From assembly GCA_037178975.1 (NCBI GenBank), contig JASJZH010000003.1, positions 1-64,000 of the forward strand: 64,000 bases of DNA, read 5' to 3'. The notes under the pieces were generated by a model, which saw nothing but the letters and a program-made list of their open reading frames with translations, was not told the origin of the DNA and ran no database searches. Each line of letters opens with the position of its first letter. Positions within the stretch are counted from its first letter, which is position 1. Source of the stretch: Oscheius tipulae (lineage: Eukaryota > Nematoda > Chromadorea > Rhabditida > Rhabditidae). Both the position numbers and the translations under genes were made by a program. Of this stretch, positions 57,443-64,000 are shown piece after piece.

Positions 57443-58482
57443 TTATTCCTTGTCGTCCTTGTACTTCTCAGCCACGGCGTTGAAGTACTCAGTGTAATTC
57501 TCCTCGTCGACGGGAAGGAATGTGCATAGGACGACGCGTTCGATCTGGAAATTCCCATTCGTTTTTGGAAGAAAAGCAAGCATTGCACCTCTTCGTTGTT
57601 TTTGAGGAAGGCAAGAATTGTATTTCCGGCAGCCCAGGCAGCGTCGTCGTTTGGATAGCCGTAAATTCCGGTGGAAATGCAGCAGAAAGCCTGAAAGTGA
57701 ACACTTGCTGGTTTTTTTTTCACACAAAGATGTTATAAATGTCGACTTACAATGCTTTTTAAATTGTGCTTGACGGCCAACTTGAGAGATTTCCTGTAGC
57801 AGGACTTCAGTTGGCTCTTATCCTCGTCCGAGGGCTCGTCTCCACTAACCCGTGGTCCTACCGTGTGAATAATATCTACAAAATTTAATTTAGAGAACGA
57901 TGAAGACAAAAACTCACTTTTGACATGAGAAATCCCGCATCCGGACGTGATGACTGCGTCTCCGACATCGCAGTGGCCAATTTTACGACATTCATTCTGC
58001 AGTGCTCCGTAGCCGGCAGCTCGGTGGATAGCTCCATCAACACCGCCACCTGAAAAGACAAAAAGTTGAATTCAGAAACAGATTGTAGTATTTTCTTATT
58101 TTTTGAGAGACCGCAAAAAAGTGGTATTTCGAGCGGTAGGTTGAGGGTCCTTCCGGCTTTTCGTTTTTTTACTCACCCTCCTCCGAATGCTCGAAATTAA
58201 ATTTTTTTTGTAATGACGAAATAGCAAAACTGAGGGAAATGAAGAGTAAAGGCAACCATTTTCTAGCAAAAAGAAACGTCAAACCTCCACGAAGACCACT
58301 GTTGGCTGCGTTGACGATCGCATCGATCTCCAGCTCTGTGATATCGCCTTTCCAGAGAGAAATACGATCCAATACCTTCTTAAAAACGCCGTCTGTAACA
58401 GCAAATCCTCAAGGCATACGGAAAAGAACTTACATTTTTGATAGAGGGTCGGAATTTCTGCGAGTGTCGTCATGCCCGTCAT
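57443..58482 (-). CDS. Macro-domain ADP-ribose hydrolase (MACROD-like)
   Basis: Five exons, about 215 residues. After a short N-terminus (MTGMTTLAEIPTLYQK) come SLWKGDITELEIDAIVNAAN (58319-58370), GGVDGAIHRAAGYG (about 58040), GDAVITSGCGISHVK (about 57950), DIIHTVGPRVSGDE (about 57860), AFCCISTGIYGYPNDDAA (about 57665) and VVLCTFLPVDEENY ending in KDDKE. These are the five binding loops of the MacroD class: the NAAN Asn, the GGVDGAIH loop and STGIYGYP phosphate loop. The family removes ADP-ribose from Asp/Glu and hydrolyses O-acetyl-ADP-ribose. Lacks the long N-terminal extension of human MACROD1. Start chosen as the first ATG after an ATTATTCAG acceptor. Confidence 0.9.
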
Positions 58483-58709
58483 GCTCTGCGATACCAGCTG
58501 AATAATGGGGCATTTTTCGAATCATAATTGTGTCTGTTAAGCAAGAAAAAAAAGGCACTGAAAAATGAAACACTGGCGAGAAATTGAGGGTTTTTTTGGA
58601 AACGGTAGGAGGGTGCAGTACGTGTTTGCGTACGCAGGAATTTGGGAGATGCAACGCAAATTCGGTCGTCTTTTGTCTCCTTTCTAAACGTCTTCATTTC
58701 AGCAGAAAA
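58483..58709. promoter_or_regulatory. Shared divergent promoter region of the macro-domain gene and NOP16
   Basis: The two start codons face away from each other across 227 bases. Both sides show a splice-acceptor-like TTCAG before the ATG. The core promoters are not distinguishable by eye. Confidence 0.4.
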
Positions 58710-60080
58710 ATGCCGAAGGGAGTAAAGAAACGCGGAAGCAAATTCCGGCAAAACTTGATCAACCGTACCAAATACTCCAAGGAAAAGCTCAAGAGAAAGA
58801 AGCAGTCTAAGAGCTCGGAGTAAGTGATCATTTTCTTCATTTTTTTCTCAATGAAAACTTACAGAACTGCGGTAAAGGAAGCCTGGGATGTGAAAAAAAC
58901 GGTCGAGGAGAATTTGGCAGCGATGGGTGTCGCCTCGGACCCGAATGCTGTCGTCCCCATCCGGCAAGGCAGGGTAAGTTTTTGTTTTTCGGCCCTTTAG
59001 CCCATTTTTTGCCTTTTCAGAGGCAAATTATCGACGCAGTCCCTCTCGAAGACGATGTCGTCATGGAAAAAACACTGGATACGAAAGCTGAAGCCAAGAG
59101 GTACAAGAAGAGGATGAATCCGAAGGCCGCGGAGGTCGTCGGAGCACTACAGCAGAAAGCCCAAGAGGAATCGGACAAAATCAAGGAGGAAAAGGCGACA
59201 GTTCGACGACATCACCTCCCGGATCGTGATATCGAGCTCGTCATCTACTTTTTGGAGAAATACGATGATGACTACCAGGTAACTTCACATTTTCACCAAT
59301 TTCTTCATGACGAGGCTGGCTTTTCCCTTTGGGACAAAGAATCTTTGAAATCTGTCTACTTCTCACGCTGGGAATCTTTCACATTTTCTGTGCCATTCAA
59401 AATAGTGTGTCCAAAAACTGTCGATGGCGGCGACCGAACCCGATGATGCAGTTCGAGTGGCGACGTTTAGCAAGAGACCAATCTTTTTCGTTAAATCTTT
59501 GAATATCTATAGTATTGTTTGAATCCCGAGACGGCTCTGGTGGCTCTTAGGCGTCCAATAAAAAAATAGGCTTCCCATAGCTCTGATGCGTATTAGGCAT
59601 CTTATAACCTTTCTTGTCAATATACGGTTTCCCTTCTATTCCTAACAAAGTCCTCGCGAGAAAAACGGGCATCAAAATTCTTTTTGTTTGCAGGATTTGG
59701 TCCCATTCCTCTCACTAAACTCCTGTAGAAGTTATGGACACTTAAAATCCCTAGTTGGTTTTCGGACGCCTTAATTCTATAAGACCTCCAGAAATAGCCT
59801 AATTTTTTATGGGGCGCCTAAGAGCCGCCAGAGTCAAGTGTAATTCCATGTTTGTACCCACATCAGCTCAATAAACTTTACAAAACAGTACCTTACAAAA
59901 AAAAATGGTGTCTGCAATCGACTACGGACCTCAGATAGACAGACACACGGGCAATTTTAAAAAAAATTTCAGGCAATGGCTCGTGACACGCGCAATCTCT
60001 TCCAGCACACGCCGAAGCAGATAAAAAAGCTCGTCAACATCTTCAAGGAATCGCCAATGTTTCGAGCTGTCAACACCTGA
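58710..60080 (+). CDS. NOP16: Nucleolar protein 16
   Basis: Exons 58710-58819, 58865-58973, 59021-59278 and 59973-60080 give 194 residues in frame. The start MPKGVKKRGSKFRQ matches the family's basic opening (PKAKGKxRRxKxxY). NRTKYSKEKLKRKKQ, AWDVKKTVEENLAAMG, LPDRDIELVIYFLEKYDDDY and AMARDTRNLFQHTPKQIKK are NOP16 landmarks. Role: 60S ribosome biogenesis in the nucleolus, pre-25S/28S rRNA maturation. The ATG follows a TTTCAG acceptor by seven bases. The last intron (694 bases) contains no recognisable element. Confidence 0.93.
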
Positions 60081-63000
60081 CCATTTCCCCCCGATCAAAG
60101 TTTGTCCGACTTCATTGTTGTCTGTTCTTGTTATAAACTCTGCAAATTTGCAGCCTTTCTCCAGTTGGGAACAGCCAACAAAGGGGGTGGTCCCCAGATT
60201 TGACACACTGGTATCCGGCCTCCCCTTTTGACCCCGGGATCACATTTCAAGGAAGGCGTGTCCATTTAGTTTTGTCTGCTAATCGTTTTCCCAGTCTTTC
60301 CTTTACGCCGGAAGAGGACGATGGACTTCGACCTGCGACCGCCTCCAATCGCGTAAGAGTCTTTTTCTTTGACTAATTTGGCGCCCCACTTCGGTCCTGG
60401 AGTGGTACTTCCGAGTTTGAAGCTGCTAAGTTCGAACCGTCGTAGCTATTGTACACTGAACCAACGATTTCGTCATCCCGATTGTACCATAGATATTATC
60501 AGTACTCATTTTGAACATAAGCTCGGCATAGCGTAAATAGCTTATATTCAATAATGGGTACCAAGGTTTTTATCTTGCCCTAAAAATACGCATTGCTGAC
60601 ACGGGTCCCGCGGCCAACTTATGGCTAGTAATCAGAACTTTTTCCCCAACAAGCTTTTCTGTAGCCCCTAGGATCTCAAAGGACAGTTATAACCTCCTTT
60701 CATGGAACTTGTCCTAGCATTGTGGCAACCTGCTCTATTGTTTTCCTCCAGTCATACTACCGTGACAAAGGCAGCGTCCTCCTAAGCTGACTCAACTTAC
60801 ACAAATAATGAAAACTATACGCAGCCGTGTTTCTGTACTAATGAAGCAGAATGGCGTGTGTCTTCAGAATTTCTTGTCAATAGTAGATCAACTTTCGACC
60901 GGCTCCAAAAACTTTGCTTATGTCACACAGAAGTCAAATCTTCTTCTGGTGTTGTTGGCGAGACCGTCAGCCAGAATCTTTCTTGACAGAATGTGTCAGA
61001 ATCTTTTCCTACTGTGTACTCTGTGAAAAACACTTCACTCCCTAATTCGAAAGCTCTTGCAAAGTGTCCCTGTACTCCGTTAACCAAATTTGAGCGCCCG
61101 TCTTTTTCTGTCCTTCCTGGAAGTCACTAACATTCTCTCTCTCTACCTTGGTTTGTCGCCCAGCCCGTATCCTATCAATTATGATGAGAGCTCCAAGTTC
61201 TGCGCCATCTCTAATCTTTTTCCACTGCCCCAGGGATTTCAAAGAGATTTGTTCGTATATCTTGTTTTCGGGTTCAGAGACTTGACAGAGAGACTATAGA
61301 AGATCTCTTGTTTTTGGAGGGAGGGAGAATTAAAAAATTTGGATAAAGTGACGTCAGCCTGGAGGAAGGGCACTTTCTCACGATCGGAAGCCGTGGAAAT
61401 AGGAACCTTAGGCAGAGAGGACTGAGTCTCTGAGCAGTGAGGTCTTACTATAGAAGTCACCGTCTCTCTCTCTCTCTCTCCTTGACCAGTGTCTCTTTCT
61501 CAGTACTGAGACTTCACAGAGACCACCCTATAAGATTCCCTTTACTAACAAGATCAGTAGTGCGAACAGAGGCAAGTGTAACCCAATTTTGTGAGAGGAA
61601 CGATTTTAGCTGTGACCAGGGGTGGTAGGCACGAGTTGGTCGTGGTCAGGCACATAATAGAGGTGTTTGAAAGGGGATTGGAAACACTAGAGTCTCTCTC
61701 TGTCGCTCTGTCACTCTGTCTCCCATGTCCTTTGAGCTTCAGCTCCTAGGTAAACAACGAGCTTTCCATATATTACTCGAGCAGCTCCCCCGTACGTGAC
61801 CAATAAGAAGAGATTTCAGGAAAGGATGTCCCTTTCCCCTCCCAACTGGTGTTCTTTCAAAATGTGTCGAAGCTCTCAAAAGCTCAGATTTCAGCTGGGC
61901 AGGAAGAGAGCCTTCTAAAGCTTTTCTGCTATCTTCTGACTGGCCACATTTTCAGATACGATGGATGCGGTGAACCACTGATCATGACTCCAGGAGAGAC
62001 GGAGACGATCACCTTTCTGAGTCCGGATGGAGAGTTGTGAGTCTTTAGAAAGTCTGTTTATTATTTTTACTAAAGAAAGTCTCAGTCGACTAACCGAAAT
62101 GGTCTCACTGTGCTACTCTGTTTCAGTCTCTCTATTTCTCTGTCTCTATGTCTCTATGTCTTTGTGTTTCTGTGTCTCTCTGCCTTTTATCTCTTTGGCC
62201 TCTTCAATGGAACCCCGGAAGAACTTAGAAAAAGAGACTCTTCACTCCCTGCTCCCTCGAGGCACATTGACTCTTCGCCGTGGTCATAGCCAGTCTGTCG
62301 CTCCCACACTCTGTTCTTTTTTGCTTTCTAGTGGGGTACTCTCTTGATTCCTGTGCTCTACGTCGACTATCATCCGCCCAATCTGCTGCATTCTCCCCTT
62401 CTTGTCAAATCGTGTTATTCGCGCAGTGAACAAAAAGAGAGCCACTTCTCCGTTTTGAAAAGGACCTATTTTGATGTGCTGAAGACGAGAGCTACTTCCT
62501 CGAAGAAAGAATGACAAGCTGTCAGCGCGATCATTTGAATCTCAACTTTTGAAGTTTCTCAACATATCTCTGTCCGATTATCAAACAGAGCATTATCGTC
62601 CGTTTTTCCACGAAGAGAAAGAGACGCCTGAAGAGCAATCCGAGCCCTTCGGCTTATTCTATTACGGCGAAAACTAATAGAAGGAAAGCAGTAGGAGGCT
62701 CCCTTCTCGTCTCCGTTCTGACATGGACGAACCCATGTGGTAAGCTCCTCTTTTCAAAAGTATGTGAAGCAATCAAAGCGACAGGGAGTTAAGGTTTTTA
62801 CTCGAGTATCTGTCTCTCTATCTCTTTGTTTCTCTGTCTTTCAGCTCTACTGTCTCTCTATCTGCTTCTCTGTCTCTCTGTCTCACCCGATCCGTTACTC
62901 CTGTCATGCTCAAAGATCCCTCCTCTATTCTTTTATTCAATCCACTGCACTGCCTAAAGTCTCAAGTTTCCGGATCGGTGGTTTTCTCCCAGTTGTTAGT

Positions 63001-64000
63001 ACAAGTTTATGGGATGGCCTGATGGGCGAGACGTCGAAAAGCAGGCCACAGATTTACAGCGCGACTAAAGGGTTCTTTTCTCGTGTCCAGATGTTTCTCT
63101 TCCTCTCTCGAAGAAGAAGGAGATAAGTGTTGCCAACTGCGTGGTCAGTTTTTCGAGTCCATTGCCCTATCAGTGCCCGAAATCCGTGTTGATCTCCCTC
63201 TACTTTCAACACCACGCTGTTAATCAAATCTCGAGAACTTATCCGTCTAGCCGGCAGTGCTCTTTGATTTCTTTGGGCGAAAAAACAACAATACGTGGGA
63301 TTGAACAAACTGATTTTACAAACAGCAAAAGCAAGTGTCTGAAAGGAATTCTAACTTTTAAAATCCTGCTGTCCCAAATTTGTTTGTTATCTTTGAGATG
63401 TCCGTCCCGTATTGAGGTGTACTAAAGGCCCTTGTGGGAATAGACGAAAAGGGAAAGCTCTGGTACTAAAAATAGGATCACGGGGATAACATAAGGTCTC
63501 ATTCTTGACCCAGATGGCCACAGCTGCCTTGATCAAAACATTTCCCTATTCTCCTTTATTGGATCAAGAGTCTACCAGGTAATCTCTAACACATTGGTTT
63601 TTATTGGAACTGTTGTTGCTGTCTATGTCTCCCTGTCTCCTTGTTCGCCTGTCTCTCTGTCTCTTTATCCATCTGTCTGTCAGTATCTGTTTCTCTTACT
63701 CATCCTGAAAGGGTCTCGACTCACTGCTCTGTGTCTAGAGAGAGCGTCCGAGCTTTACCTCCCAATTGGTTCTGATCAAAAATTGCCCCCAAAGTAAAAA
63801 GTGAAAAAATGGAACACACGTGACTCACAAATGGCGAAAGGGGAGGGCCCTGTCGTCTGTCATAGGCTGAGAGAGAAAGCGCTCTCAAAATCAAATCGCA
63901 GTCGTCCATCCTGTTGTCGACCTCAGGCCCCCTGGTCAATGGACCAACTACTCTAGTCACTCCCCAATTATTTCTCAAAAAACATGGACAAGGAGGTCAT
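60081..64000. other. Mostly gene-free right end with CT-rich microsatellites
   Basis: Apart from the weak exons above I support no gene. TCTCTGTCTCTCTG-type tracts lie at 61464-61483, 62120-62185, 62805-62890 and 63625-63690. Their Ser/Leu/Cys-rich translations are artefacts. Confidence 0.4.
60320..62038 (+). CDS. Candidate first exons of an unknown, possibly CUB-like protein
   Basis: ATG near 60332 opens MDFDLRPPPIA before a GTAAGA donor, with a TTCCCAG acceptor upstream. An exon at about 61954-62038 after TTTTCAG continues in phase (DGCGEPLIMTPGETETITFL) and ends with a GTGAGT donor. The Cys and the GETETITFLSPDG stretch faintly recall a CUB domain start. No continuation in the same phase was found before the window ends. 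Low confidence. Confidence 0.25.

Noticed and set aside
62027..62347. Leu/Ser-rich plus-strand frame
   Set aside because: Low-complexity TCTCTGTCTC tract; similar frames recur wherever the tract does.
1..64000. CRISPR arrays, prokaryotic operons or rRNA genes
   Set aside because: The window is intron-rich nematode DNA; the tandem repeats seen lack spacer-repeat structure.

Overview
This window is nuclear DNA from a nematode. The evidence is: a FLP-14 neuropeptide precursor with four [15 protein letters not shown] copies; interstitial TTAGGC telomere-type repeats; gene starts sitting just behind a splice acceptor, as expected for spliced-leader trans-splicing; many introns of 40-60 bases; and an UNC-71-like ADAM. 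I cannot name the species. Nothing here is prokaryotic.

Layout. 1-1345: three tandem exon-intron-exon units whose splice signals are kept but whose frame is not. 1525-15482 (minus): a large Helitron-type rolling-circle element with two genes in tandem. The upstream gene is a giant Rep (HUH nuclease) + PIF1-like helicase protein that continues through an intron into two USP-type (C19) cysteine peptidase domains. The second gene, 205 bases further on, is an envelope-like membrane glycoprotein: signal peptide, RHKR furin-type site, hydrophobic fusion-peptide-like stretch, ectodomain, transmembrane helix and long tail. Both starts follow a splice acceptor, so the pair looks like a nematode operon. 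This composite is the main find. 15.7-16.8 kb: hairpin-bearing repeats, a GC-rich minisatellite and telomere-like repeats. 17-22.8 kb: transposon debris (mariner N-terminal fragment, DIRS-like reverse transcriptase remnant, a 320-base MITE).

Host genes: unc-71-like ADAM lacking its zinc site (22890-28109, minus); COX5A (30100-31539, plus) with a foldback element in an intron; flp-14 (33384-36538, plus); four small secreted His/Tyr-rich peptide genes in alternating orientation (37597-39666); then a minus-strand series LARS1 (45770-51955), SLC25A39/40 (42507-45586), UTP11 (40364-41755), possibly an operon; a dead mariner (52.9-54 kb); a carboxypeptidase E-like pseudogene carrying a Tc1 element with 210-base inverted repeats; and a divergent pair, a macro-domain ADP-ribose hydrolase (minus) and NOP16 (plus). 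60.1-64 kb has no confident gene.

Other points: four introns appear to be GC-AG; a roughly 50-base hairpin repeat is dispersed at least six times; several tRNA-derived (SINE-like) fragments are present. Exon borders were read by eye. Termini of the Helitron were not resolved.
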